NCBI GenBank assembly: GCA_049974825.1
Contig: JBNGDJ010000011.1
Location: 1 to 34,052, forward strand
DNA length: 34,052 bases
DNA from: JBKHDT01 sp049974825
GTDB taxonomy: Bacteria > Pseudomonadota > Gammaproteobacteria > Halothiobacillales > Halothiobacillaceae
Direction: 5' to 3'
Part shown: positions 16,153 to 28,268 of the stretch, piece after piece
Position numbering within the stretch: position 1 is the first letter of the stretch
How the letters are laid out: every line of letters starts with the position of its first letter
The notes under the pieces: model-generated
The model's input: the letters and a program-made list of their open reading frames with translations, nothing else
Told to the model about the DNA's origin: nothing
The model's database searches: none
Translations under genes and position numbers: made by a program

Positions 16153-17040
16153 TTACTGCAATTGAATCGAGATCGGTACTTCCTGCCCATCGCGCAGCAC
16201 CGTGGCCGACAGGTTGCGGGCGCTGCGCAGTCGCGGCATCAGCGAAAGCAGGCTTTGGGGGTTGTCCAGCCGGGCACCCTCGATGCCGGTGACCACGTCC
16301 CCGGGGCGCACACCCAAAGCCTCCAGCATCTGGGTCCGGCCGGGACGCGGCTGCAGGCGGTACCCGACCAGGTTGCCGTCCTTCATGACCGGACGCGGCT
16401 GTACATAGTCAAAGAGGTTCCCGGGGTTTTCAAGCACGGCTCGAACGGCTGGCTGGGCGGCCGAATTCGAAGCCGCAGGTCCGGGTCGAGTCGGCTCTGG
16501 ACTGCCCGCCGCCAGCGAGAGCTCGGCCCGGGGCAGGTCAATCGATTCGAGGCGACCGTCGCGTTCAATCAGCACGCGCCGTTCTTCCACCCGTGCCAGC
16601 CGAATTCCGGACTGGATGTCGTCCCCCACGCGGAAGGTGCGCTCCTTGCCCCCGATCCGGAAGATGGCCACGCCCTGCCCATCCGCCCCGGCGACGAGTA
16701 CCCCGCGCAGGTCCAGCGCGATCCGGGAAGCCGTGATCTGTTCCGGGGCCTCGCGCATGGGTTCGGCGCGCCCAAAAAGCCGCGCCGCGCGGAGTCTCTC
16801 CAGCGGATCGCCGGCCATGGCGCCCTGAGCCGGTGCTGACTGCGCCAACGGCGCTGCCTCGGGCAGCGGCTCTTGCGACGGCAGGATCAGTTGCCAGGTC
16901 AGACGGGCAAGCAAGACCCCGAGCAGGATGACCAGGCCAGTGGAAACCAGCCAGGGCAAGGTGCCTGCAATCAGGTTCGAGACAAATTTTCCGGTCGGTT
17001 CCAGGCTCATGTTGGTTCGTTTCGGCGGTGCGGGCCGCAT
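16153..17040 (-). CDS. gspC: Type II secretion inner-membrane clamp GspC with PDZ domain
   Basis: The product (295 residues) links the inner-membrane platform to the secretin and helps select substrates. A membrane helix lies at about 30-50 (WLVSTGLVILLGVLLARL). The homology-region domain at about 100-170 (LDLRGVLVAGADGQGVAIF and RVGDDIQSG) binds GspD. A C-terminal PDZ domain (about 215-293) contains LGVRPGDVVTGIEGARLDN. An alternative ATG at 17010 would remove ten residues; neither start has a good ribosome binding site, so the N-terminus is uncertain. It is first in gspCDE, with a promoter candidate at 17112-17140. Confidence 0.93.
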   Translation of the reverse strand: MRPAPPKRTNMSLEPTGKFVSNLIAGTLPWLVSTGLVILLGVLLARLTWQLILPSQEPLPEAAPLAQSAPAQGAMAGDPLERLRAARLFGRAEPMREAPEQITASRIALDLRGVLVAGADGQGVAIFRIGGKERTFRVGDDIQSGIRLARVEERRVLIERDGRLESIDLPRAELSLAAGSPEPTRPGPAASNSAAQPAVRAVLENPGNLFDYVQPRPVMKDGNLVGYRLQPRPGRTQMLEALGVRPGDVVTGIEGARLDNPQSLLSLMPRLRSARNLSATVLRDGQEVPISIQLQ

Positions 17041-17111
17041 GATGACAGGCCGGCGAACCAGTGCCTGTCCAATTCAGGGCATGGACGCCCCTGGGCGCAA
17101 CGGGGCAAGTC

Positions 17112-17140
17112 ATTGAATCGCCGGGGCGGCCGGGCGTCAA
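17112..17140 (-). promoter_or_regulatory. Candidate sigma-70 promoter for gspCDE
   Basis: On the minus strand TTGACG (17140 to 17135) and TTCAAT (17117 to 17112) are spaced by exactly 17 bases, matching five and four of six consensus positions. The expected start is near 17105, about 65 bases before gspC. A 7-bp inverted repeat, GACAGGC (17044-17050) with GCCTGTC (17063-17069), sits in the leader just before the gspC start. The -35 box lies a few bases past the ligA stop. Confidence 0.55.
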
Positions 17141-17146
17141 GCGTTG

Positions 17147-19171
17147 TCAGCTTGGTTCCCCGGCAGTCGACAAGAGTTCGGCCAGCCCGTCCTCGTCCAG
17201 AACCGGAATGCCAAGCCGCTCGGCCCGCGCCAGCTTGCTTCCGGCCTCGGCCCCCGCGATCACCGCCGTGGTCTTGCCCGACACGCTGCCGGTCACCTTG
17301 GCGCCCAGGCGCATCAGTGCTGCGCGTGCTTCCTCGCGGGTCATGGCGGACAGGGTGCCGGTCAGCACGTAGGTTCGGCCCGCCAGCGGCTGCTGGCCAC
17401 GACGGGGCGCCGGGTCAGGCCAGTGAATCCCGGCCGCCCTCAGGGCTTTGATTACCTCGCGATTGTGCGGCTGTTCGAAAAAGGTCCGCACATGCCGGGC
17501 AACTACCGGGCCGATATCCGGCGCCTGCATCAGGGCCGCCTCGTCCGCGTCCATGAGCGCGTCCAGGCTTCCGAAGTGCACCGCGAGGGTGTCGGCCGTT
17601 CGCTCGCCTACTTCCCGGATGCCCAGTGCGTACAGAAACCGCCCCAGCGTGGTTTCCCGGGACTGCTCCAGCGCCTCGACCAGGTTGCGCGCCGATTTCT
17701 CGCCCATCCTTTCAAGACGGGTCAGTTGCTCGGGCGTGAGCTTGTACAGGTCATCAACGTGCTCGACCAGCCCGCAGTCCAGCAACTGCTCGACCAGTTT
17801 CTCGCCCAACCCGTCAATATCCATGGCCTTGCGCGAGGCAAAGTGCTTGAGCGCCTCGCGCCGCTGTGCCGGGCAGAACAGGCCGCCCGAGCAGCGGGCC
17901 ACGGCCTCGCCCTCGTCCCGGATGACGTCTGACCCACATTCGGGACACTGGGCAGGCATTTCGATGACGCCGGCAGCCTCCGGTCGTTTTTCGGCAACCA
18001 CCGAGACGATCTCCGGGATGACATCCCCCGCACGTCGGACGGTCACGGTATCACCGATGCGCACATCCTTGCGGGCCACTTCGTCCATGTTGTGCAGGGT
18101 GGCGTTGGAGACGGTGACGCCGCCGACGAAGACCGGTTCCAGCCGGGCCACGGGGGTCAGCGCCCCGGTGCGCCCGACCTGGAAGTCGACGCCCAGCAGG
18201 CGGGTGGTCATTTCCTCGGCGGGAAACTTCCAGGCAATCGCCCAGCGCGGTGCCCGGGAGACCTGTCCGAGCACGCGCTGGTCGTCCAGGTCGTCCACCT
18301 TGAACACCACACCGTCGATGTCGAAGTCCAGCGTGTCCCGAAGACCGAGAATCCGTTGGTGAAAGGCCAGCGCCGCCTCCACTCCCGTCACCGTCTGTGT
18401 CAGGTCCGTCACGGGCAGACCCAGCCCCTTGAGCCAGTCCAGCGTGGCGTGATGGGTCACGGGAACGGAGGCACCGACACACTCGCCCAGGCCATAGGCG
18501 TAGAAGTGCAGCCTGCGCCTGGCCGTGACGCGCGGGTCCTTCTGGCGCAGGGAACCGGCGGCGGCATTGCGGGGATTCACGAAGGTCTTTTCGCCGGCAC
18601 GGGCGGCCCGCTCGTTGAGGGCCGCGAACTCGGAGCGCGTCATGATGACCTCTCCGCGCACCTCCAGCACCTGCGGCGGCGTCTTGTCCTTGAGTTGACC
18701 GGGAATCGCCCCGATGGTGCGGACGTTGTCGGTGACATCTTCGCCGAACAGCCCGTCGCCCCGGGTGGCCGCCCGGACCAGCCAGCCTTCCTCGTAGCGC
18801 AGGCTGATGGCCAGGCCGTCGAATTTGGGCTCGGCCATGTAACAAACGGCTGCGTCGCGGCCAAGCCGCTCGCGAACACGCTGGTCGAAGGCCCGAAATT
18901 CGGCCTCCTCAAGTGCATTGTCCAGCGAGAGCATGGGCAGAGCGTGTTCGACTGTCTCGAACTGTCGGGAGGGCGGGGCGCCGACGCGCTGCGTGGGCGA
19001 GTCCTCGGTCACCCATTCGGGGTGCCTTGCCTCGATCTCCTGAAGCTCGCGCATCAGCCGGTCGTACTCGGCATCCGCAATCGCGGGGTCGTCGAGAACG
19101 TAGTAGCGGAAGTTGTGCTCCTGGATCCGGGCGCGCAACGCCGTCAGCCGGGCGCGTTCAGGGTCGCGCAT
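17147..19171 (-). CDS. ligA: NAD-dependent DNA ligase LigA
   Basis: The product (674 residues, normal for the family) seals nicks in replication and repair using NAD. The N-terminal Ia domain (RARIQEHNFRYYVLDDPAIADAEYD) binds NMN. The adenylation domain has Lys116 in EPKFDG, matching E. coli Lys115. The OB fold comes next, then a four-cysteine zinc finger (CPECGS and two later cysteines, about 405-430), helix-hairpin-helix repeats and a C-terminal BRCT domain (about 595-670, GRTYVLTGTLSAMTREEA). The start is 7 bp after the zipA stop. It completes the smc-zipA-ligA block, which is common in gammaproteobacteria. Confidence 0.97.
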   Translation of the reverse strand: MRDPERARLTALRARIQEHNFRYYVLDDPAIADAEYDRLMRELQEIEARHPEWVTEDSPTQRVGAPPSRQFETVEHALPMLSLDNALEEAEFRAFDQRVRERLGRDAAVCYMAEPKFDGLAISLRYEEGWLVRAATRGDGLFGEDVTDNVRTIGAIPGQLKDKTPPQVLEVRGEVIMTRSEFAALNERAARAGEKTFVNPRNAAAGSLRQKDPRVTARRRLHFYAYGLGECVGASVPVTHHATLDWLKGLGLPVTDLTQTVTGVEAALAFHQRILGLRDTLDFDIDGVVFKVDDLDDQRVLGQVSRAPRWAIAWKFPAEEMTTRLLGVDFQVGRTGALTPVARLEPVFVGGVTVSNATLHNMDEVARKDVRIGDTVTVRRAGDVIPEIVSVVAEKRPEAAGVIEMPAQCPECGSDVIRDEGEAVARCSGGLFCPAQRREALKHFASRKAMDIDGLGEKLVEQLLDCGLVEHVDDLYKLTPEQLTRLERMGEKSARNLVEALEQSRETTLGRFLYALGIREVGERTADTLAVHFGSLDALMDADEAALMQAPDIGPVVARHVRTFFEQPHNREVIKALRAAGIHWPDPAPRRGQQPLAGRTYVLTGTLSAMTREEARAALMRLGAKVTGSVSGKTTAVIAGAEAGSKLARAERLGIPVLDEDGLAELLSTAGEPS

Positions 19172-19178
19172 GGTCGGC

Positions 19179-20000
19179 TCAGTCTCCGGTGATTTCGCGC
19201 CAGCGGTCGATTGACTCGGCGCTCAGCGGTTCGCGCCGGTCGTCCAGCACCTCGGCATCCAGCGCGTCCGCCAGCCGGTTGGCGACGGCGATCATGTTTT
19301 CGATGACCAGCGACGGCTGCCCGGGTACGGGCAGCTGCATGAACATGGCCAGCCCGCGGGTGGCGTGACTCTCGTCACTGGCCGGGTCGAACACGCCCGG
19401 CGCCACGGCATTCATGACCGAAAACTGGCTGACGCCGGCTGCGTCCGGGTAGTGATAGATCTGCATGTCGCCAAATTCCAGGCCGTGCTCCACCAGCGCC
19501 GTGCGTACCCGGGCCCCGTCGAAGCCCGCCGTGTCATTGGATACCAGATACAGCGTAATGACCTGCGGCATCGGCGCTTCGTCACCCGTCGTCGTCTGGC
19601 TTTCAGTTCCTGCGCCCTGCTCGGGTTCGGGCGACGGCTGTGCGGCTTCGGTTTCGATCGGTTCCGGCTCGGGGGCGGCGGTCGGTGCGCTGTCGAGGCT
19701 GGCTGGGTCGCCCTGGAGGAAATCCATTTCCGGCGCTTCGATCACCTTGCGACGCTGGCTGCGTTCGGCCTCGTCCAGGTCCTCGGACCATTCCCCGCCA
19801 CCGGGCAGGTCCTCGTCCAGCCGGGGCTCGCTGCGCACCGGTTTGTGCGCGCTGCGCTCGACGGTCGCATCCAGGGGATCGCCCACCGCATGCTCGTCGA
19901 GGTGGAGCTCGGACTCCTCTTTCCGGCGACTGTAGACGAGGAAGATGCCGATCAGCACCACGACCCCGACCCCCAGCAGTATCCAGCGCAGATATTCCAT
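19179..20000 (-). CDS. zipA: Cell division protein ZipA
   Basis: The product (273 residues) tethers FtsZ to the inner membrane at the division site. It begins with a membrane helix (YLRWILLGVGVVVLIGIFLVY, about 3-23) and a short basic stretch. An acidic and Pro/Glu-rich linker follows to about residue 142. The C-terminal FtsZ-binding domain starts at QVITLYLVSND and includes LEFGDMQIYHYPD, FSVMNAVAPGVFD and GLAMFMQLPVPGQ. It lies 5 bp after smc and 7 bp before ligA, so all three are probably one transcript. Confidence 0.95.
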   Translation of the reverse strand: MEYLRWILLGVGVVVLIGIFLVYSRRKEESELHLDEHAVGDPLDATVERSAHKPVRSEPRLDEDLPGGGEWSEDLDEAERSQRRKVIEAPEMDFLQGDPASLDSAPTAAPEPEPIETEAAQPSPEPEQGAGTESQTTTGDEAPMPQVITLYLVSNDTAGFDGARVRTALVEHGLEFGDMQIYHYPDAAGVSQFSVMNAVAPGVFDPASDESHATRGLAMFMQLPVPGQPSLVIENMIAVANRLADALDAEVLDDRREPLSAESIDRWREITGD

Positions 20001-20005
20001 GATCC

Positions 20006-23446
<3,441 letters not shown>

Positions 23447-23458
23447 CGGAACTTGCCG

Positions 23459-23464
23459 TATAAT
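23459..23464 (+). promoter_or_regulatory. Candidate -10 box for queF
   Basis: A perfect TATAAT lies in GTATAATGCGC, 94 bases before queF. The expected -35 position (23436-23441, GTCAGT) is a poor match. The same GTATAATGCGC core occurs in the tRNA-Gly promoter at the left end of the window, which strengthens the call. Confidence 0.5.
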
Positions 23465-23557
23465 GCGCGGCCCGATTTCACGGGAAGGGTTGTGCGACGC
23501 CAGGGATGACGCCGCGCAGCGTTTTCCAAGCCATCAACCCAACAAGAGTAACGCGCC

Positions 23558-23947
23558 ATGTCCACCCAACCGACCAAGACCCTGGAAACCTTCGAAAACC
23601 CCCGTCCGGATCGCGACTATACCATTCACATGGAGGTTCCGGAGTTCACCTGCCTGTGCCCCAAGACCGGCCAGCCCGACTTTGCGAACATTCGCATTGA
23701 CTACGTTCCGGACCGCCGCTGCGTCGAACTCAAGTCGCTGAAGATGTACATGTGGTCTTTCCGCGAGGAAGGCGGCTTTCACGAGGCCATGACCAACCGC
23801 ATCCTCGAAGACATCGTCGCCGCCATCGAGCCGCGATTCCTGCGGATTACTGGCGAGTGGAACGTGCGTGGCGGCATCTTCACGACTGTGGTCGTCGAAC
23901 ACCGTCAGGACGGCTGGAACCCGGCGCCCAGGGTAGCGTTGCCCTGA
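23558..23947 (+). CDS. queF: NADPH-dependent preQ0 reductase QueF (type I)
   Basis: The product (129 residues) reduces 7-cyano-7-deazaguanine to the aminomethyl form in queuosine synthesis for tRNA. It is the short, single-domain form. The motif FTCLCPKTGQPDFA carries the thioimide-forming Cys34 and proton-donor Asp41, spaced as Cys55 and Asp62 of the Bacillus enzyme. ELKSLKMYMWSFRE is the NADPH-binding signature, and HE at about 74-75 and the final GGIFTTVVVEH also fit. The start follows AAGAG in the CAACAAGAGTAACG leader. It is divergent from smc. E. coli has the longer type II form, so this short one is a mild taxonomic pointer. Confidence 0.95.
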   Translation: MSTQPTKTLETFENPRPDRDYTIHMEVPEFTCLCPKTGQPDFANIRIDYVPDRRCVELKSLKMYMWSFREEGGFHEAMTNRILEDIVAAIEPRFLRITGEWNVRGGIFTTVVVEHRQDGWNPAPRVALP

Positions 23948-23985
23948 GCGGGCATGATTCTGAGCACCTCGGTGCAGAGATACCC

Positions 23986-25293
23986 TTGAGTACGCCGGCT
24001 GAGCACGCGATCCGGGCGCTGGGTATCGATGCCGGCACTTCGGGGATCCGGGTGGTGGCGCTGGACCGGGCCGGGCAGTTGCGGGGCCATTGGCGGGTGG
24101 CGTTGCCATCACCGTCGGTGGATGGCCCGCGGGTTTTTCAGGACCCGGGCGTTTGGGCCGAGGCGCTGGATGCCTTGATGGTGACGGTGGCGAAGCAGGC
24201 GGATCTTTCCGCGCTGGCGGCCATCGCCATCGACGGAACCTCCGGGACGGTGCTGCCCGTGGATGCTGTCAGCGGCGCCGTACTGGGGCCGGCATTGATG
24301 TACAACGACCGGCGGGCGATTAGACAGGCGGCGCGGATTGGTGCCGGCGCCCCGCCGGAGAGTGGCGCGCACGGGGCCGGTTCTTCGCTGGCCAAGTGGC
24401 TCTGGATGGCTTCCGAGCAGGCGCTGGGGCCGAACGCGGTTCCGGCGCACCAGGCTGATTGGCTGCTGACCCGCTGGCTGGCTGGTGACGGACAGGTCCA
24501 GTCGGACGAGAACAACGCCCTGAAACTGGGTTATGACCCGGTGCAGCGACGTTGGCCGGGCTGGCTGGATGCGTTTTTGCCCGAAGAGGCTCGGCCGCAA
24601 GTGCATGTACCCGGTGCGGTGGTCGGGGCGATGGATCGCGCGGTGTGTCGGCGGTTGGGTTTGCCTGCCGGCGTGTGTCTGGTCGCCGGTACCACCGACA
24701 GCATTGCCGGCGTGCATGCGCTTGGTGTGGCCGAGCCGGGCGAGGCGGTCACAAGCCTGGGCAGTACGCTGGCGGTCAAGCTGGTCAGCGACCGGCCGGT
24801 CTTTGATCCGGCCTGTGGTGTGTACAGCCACCGATTCGGGTGCCGGTTTCTGGTCGGCGGCGCGTCAAATACCGGTGGAGCCGTGCTGGGGCGCTTTTTT
24901 GATCCGCCTGCCCTGGCGCGCCTGAGTGCAAAGATCAACCCGGCACGCGCCTCCTGCCTCGATTACTACCCGCTGAATGCGCCCGGCGAGCGCTTTCCGG
25001 TCAACGACCCGGACTTGCGGCCCCGGCTGTCGCCTCGGCCGCGTGACGACGCCCGCTTTTTGCAGGGCATGTTCGAGGCGATGGCGCGCATTGAGCGCTC
25101 GGGCTACCGGCGCCTGGCGGCGCTGGGCGCGCCTGCGGTGCAGCATGTCCGTACCGTGGGCGGGGGCGCGGCCAACCCGGTGTGGACCGCGATTCGCCAG
25201 CGGGTGCTGGGCGTGCCGGTGAGCGCCTGCCCGGAGGCCGAGGCAGCCAAGGGAGCGGCGCGACTGGCCTTGTCTGCAGTCGACAGGATGTAG
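23986..25293 (+). CDS. FGGY-family sugar kinase, probably D-ribulokinase
   Basis: The product (435 residues) phosphorylates a sugar with ATP. The first actin-like half starts with LGIDAGTSGIRVVALD and has IAIDGTSGTVLPVD. The second half has VAGTTDSIAGVHALG, TSLGSTLAVKL and the adenosine motif VGGGAANPVWTAIRQRVLGVPV. The size, shorter than xylulokinase or glycerol kinase at about 500 residues, and these motifs are closest to the D-ribulose kinases described in cyanobacteria and plants; the substrate is inference. The TTG start is the only sensible one in frame, with AGAG a few bases before it; the open frame upstream runs through queF. It follows queF by 38 bp, so they may be co-transcribed. 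Confidence 0.82.
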   Translation: MSTPAEHAIRALGIDAGTSGIRVVALDRAGQLRGHWRVALPSPSVDGPRVFQDPGVWAEALDALMVTVAKQADLSALAAIAIDGTSGTVLPVDAVSGAVLGPALMYNDRRAIRQAARIGAGAPPESGAHGAGSSLAKWLWMASEQALGPNAVPAHQADWLLTRWLAGDGQVQSDENNALKLGYDPVQRRWPGWLDAFLPEEARPQVHVPGAVVGAMDRAVCRRLGLPAGVCLVAGTTDSIAGVHALGVAEPGEAVTSLGSTLAVKLVSDRPVFDPACGVYSHRFGCRFLVGGASNTGGAVLGRFFDPPALARLSAKINPARASCLDYYPLNAPGERFPVNDPDLRPRLSPRPRDDARFLQGMFEAMARIERSGYRRLAALGAPAVQHVRTVGGGAANPVWTAIRQRVLGVPVSACPEAEAAKGAARLALSAVDRM

Positions 25294-25305
25294 CCGCGCG
25301 TGTCA

Positions 25306-25338
25306 GGTCTTGCCGGGCGACCATCCCGCCGGCAGACC
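25306..25338. terminator. Candidate terminator hairpin between the FGGY kinase and the DsrE-like gene
   Basis: GGTCT (25306-25310) pairs with AGACC (25334-25338), and GCCGG (25312-25316) with CCGGC (25329-25333), giving a 10-bp stem with one bulged T and a 12-nt loop. It sits between two convergent genes, where a shared terminator is expected. There is no T tract on either side, so the function is uncertain. Confidence 0.4.
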
Positions 25339-25367
25339 CAATTCCCGCACGCCCCGGGACGCGGCGT

Positions 25368-25931
25368 TCACTCGATGTAGTCGGCGGGCGGGTCCTGATC
25401 CTCGGGCAGCAGGGTGAGCAGCTGTTCAAGGGGAATCTTGTCCAGGATGACCAACTCATAGCCCAGCGCGATGTAGTCGTTGATGGCCGCCGGGCCGGAT
25501 TCGGCGACGACCACGCTGTCGATGAAGGCTTCCGGTCCCAGTCCGCGCCATGAGGCGTGGGTATTGCAGACGTAGACCGAAACGCCCAGCGCTGCGAGCT
25601 CATCCACCATTGCCTGGGCGGCCTGGTGTTCGCCCCGGGCGTCGCGGGTCAGCTGGAACTGTTCGCGCCCGTGGGTGACCACGGCAACCGGTAGCTGCCC
25701 GAATCGGGCCTGCAGGCGAGGAATCTGCTCGAGCAGCCAGGGGAAGTGGCGATCCAGTGCATCCTCGTCCCAGGCCTCGATGTCAAAGACGACGCCGGCA
25801 GGCGGTTGCTCGCTTTCGAGCAGTTTTTCGATTTCGCCCGTCGGGTCCGGGAAGATGTGACGCGGCTCGGCCGCGATGGCTGTGCCCGCGAGCAGGATGG
25901 CGAGCAGCCAGGTGGTGATCAGGGTCTTCAT
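25368..25931 (-). CDS. Periplasmic DsrE/F-like family protein
   Basis: The product (187 residues) has a clear signal peptide (MKTLITTWLLAILLAGTAIA, cut near AEP), so it should be periplasmic. The mature part resembles the DsrE-like family COG1416: VVFDIEAWDE, LPVAVVTHGREQF near the middle, and VYVCNTHASW with the single conserved cysteine, then an Ala/Gly helix and a closing VILDKIPLEQLL. DsrE-type proteins handle sulfur on a cysteine, but the function of these exported members is mostly unknown. The start at 25931 has a very good GGAGGT five bases upstream; the longer frame to 26054 lacks a signal peptide at its N-terminus. It is divergent from thiC. With fccAB in the window, a sulfur role is plausible but unproven. 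Confidence 0.78.
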   Translation of the reverse strand: MKTLITTWLLAILLAGTAIAAEPRHIFPDPTGEIEKLLESEQPPAGVVFDIEAWDEDALDRHFPWLLEQIPRLQARFGQLPVAVVTHGREQFQLTRDARGEHQAAQAMVDELAALGVSVYVCNTHASWRGLGPEAFIDSVVVAESGPAAINDYIALGYELVILDKIPLEQLLTLLPEDQDPPADYIE

Positions 25932-25958
25932 GGCGCACCTCCGGTGGTCGATTCCCAT

Positions 25959-25976
25959 GGCACAGCGCACTGTGCC
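25959..25976. promoter_or_regulatory. 18-bp perfect dyad upstream of the DsrE-like gene
   Basis: GGCACAG and CTGTGCC are perfect inverted copies around CGCA, 28 bases upstream of the DsrE-like start. It could be an operator for a dimeric regulator, or a hairpin in the mRNA leader just before the GGAGGT site. I do not recognise it as the site of a known regulator. Confidence 0.45.
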
Positions 25977-26010
25977 CGGATCTCTTTCTTGAGTGTAGTA
26001 CTCGGAAAAC

Positions 26011-26045
26011 CCGCCTGCCGGCTTTTCGCAGGCTTCCTGCGGTTT
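26011..26045 (+). terminator. Terminator-like hairpin with an alternative stem, upstream of the thiC riboswitch
   Basis: CGCAGG (26025-26030) pairs with CCTGCG (26034-26039) around CTT, and a GTTTTTG run follows at 26040-26046: the form of an intrinsic terminator on the plus strand. GCCTGC at 26011-26016 can instead pair with GCAGGC at 26026-26031, which would break the terminator. The element lies between the divergent DsrE-like gene and thiC, where no upstream plus-strand gene needs ending. Confidence 0.4.
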
Positions 26046-26087
26046 TTGTTGCAACCGCCGGCATTGTTCGATAGCGTCACAGCCACA

Positions 26088-26172
26088 CGACTGGGGGTGT
26101 CGTGCCGCCTCGCGGCACGGCTGAGAAAGACCCTTGGAACCTGACCCGGATCATGCCGGCGTAGGGAAGTCG
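26088..26172 (+). ncRNA. TPP riboswitch (THI element) of thiC
   Basis: All conserved parts are present: a P1 helix of CGACT (26088-26092) with AGTCG (26168-26172), the GGGGGTG segment, a P3 hairpin of GTGCCGC and GCGGCAC around CTC (26102-26118), the pyrimidine-sensing CTGAGA (26121-26126), ACCTGA (26139-26144), and the ATGCCGGCGTAGGGAA end. It should bind thiamine pyrophosphate and lower thiC expression. The thiC start is 84 bases downstream. No terminator with a T tract follows it, so control is more likely at translation. Confidence 0.95.
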
Positions 26173-26215
26173 ACCGTCCCGGGGTGGCGTATTGTGCCCA
26201 CTCCCGATGCTCGCC

Positions 26216-26249
26216 TGCTCCCGCGCCGTGCCCCACGAGCCCAGGAGCA
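26216..26249 (+). promoter_or_regulatory. Possible Shine-Dalgarno-sequestering stem of the thiC riboswitch
   Basis: TGCTCC (26216-26221) is perfectly complementary to GGAGCA (26244-26249), which contains most of the AGGAG ribosome binding site (26243-26247) of thiC. The loop is 22 nt. Such a stem would hide the binding site when TPP is bound, the usual mode of TPP riboswitches in proteobacteria. The pairing is seen; the switching role is inference. Confidence 0.5.
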
Positions 26250-26255
26250 AGACTG

Positions 26256-28145
<1,890 letters not shown>

Positions 28146-28208
28146 GCAATCTCTGTGTTCGTGCAGGGATTCCCCGCCGATTTCCGGCACGTTTGAAGCA
28201 AGGGCAAG

Positions 28209-28240
28209 GGCCCGTCCCGGTTTTCGGGGCGGGCCATTTG
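28209..28240. terminator. Hairpin terminator between convergent thiC and nadC
   Basis: An 11-bp stem (28209-28219 with 28225-28235, GGCCCG paired to CGGGCC, then one T·G wobble and CCCG paired to CGGG) closes a GTTTT loop. It is followed by ATTTGTATT, a weak T-rich tail on the plus strand. Its position 64 bp after thiC and 29 bp beyond the nadC stop fits a shared terminator. Confidence 0.65.
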
Positions 28241-28268
28241 TATTGGGCCTTGGTGCCGGGCTGTCAGG

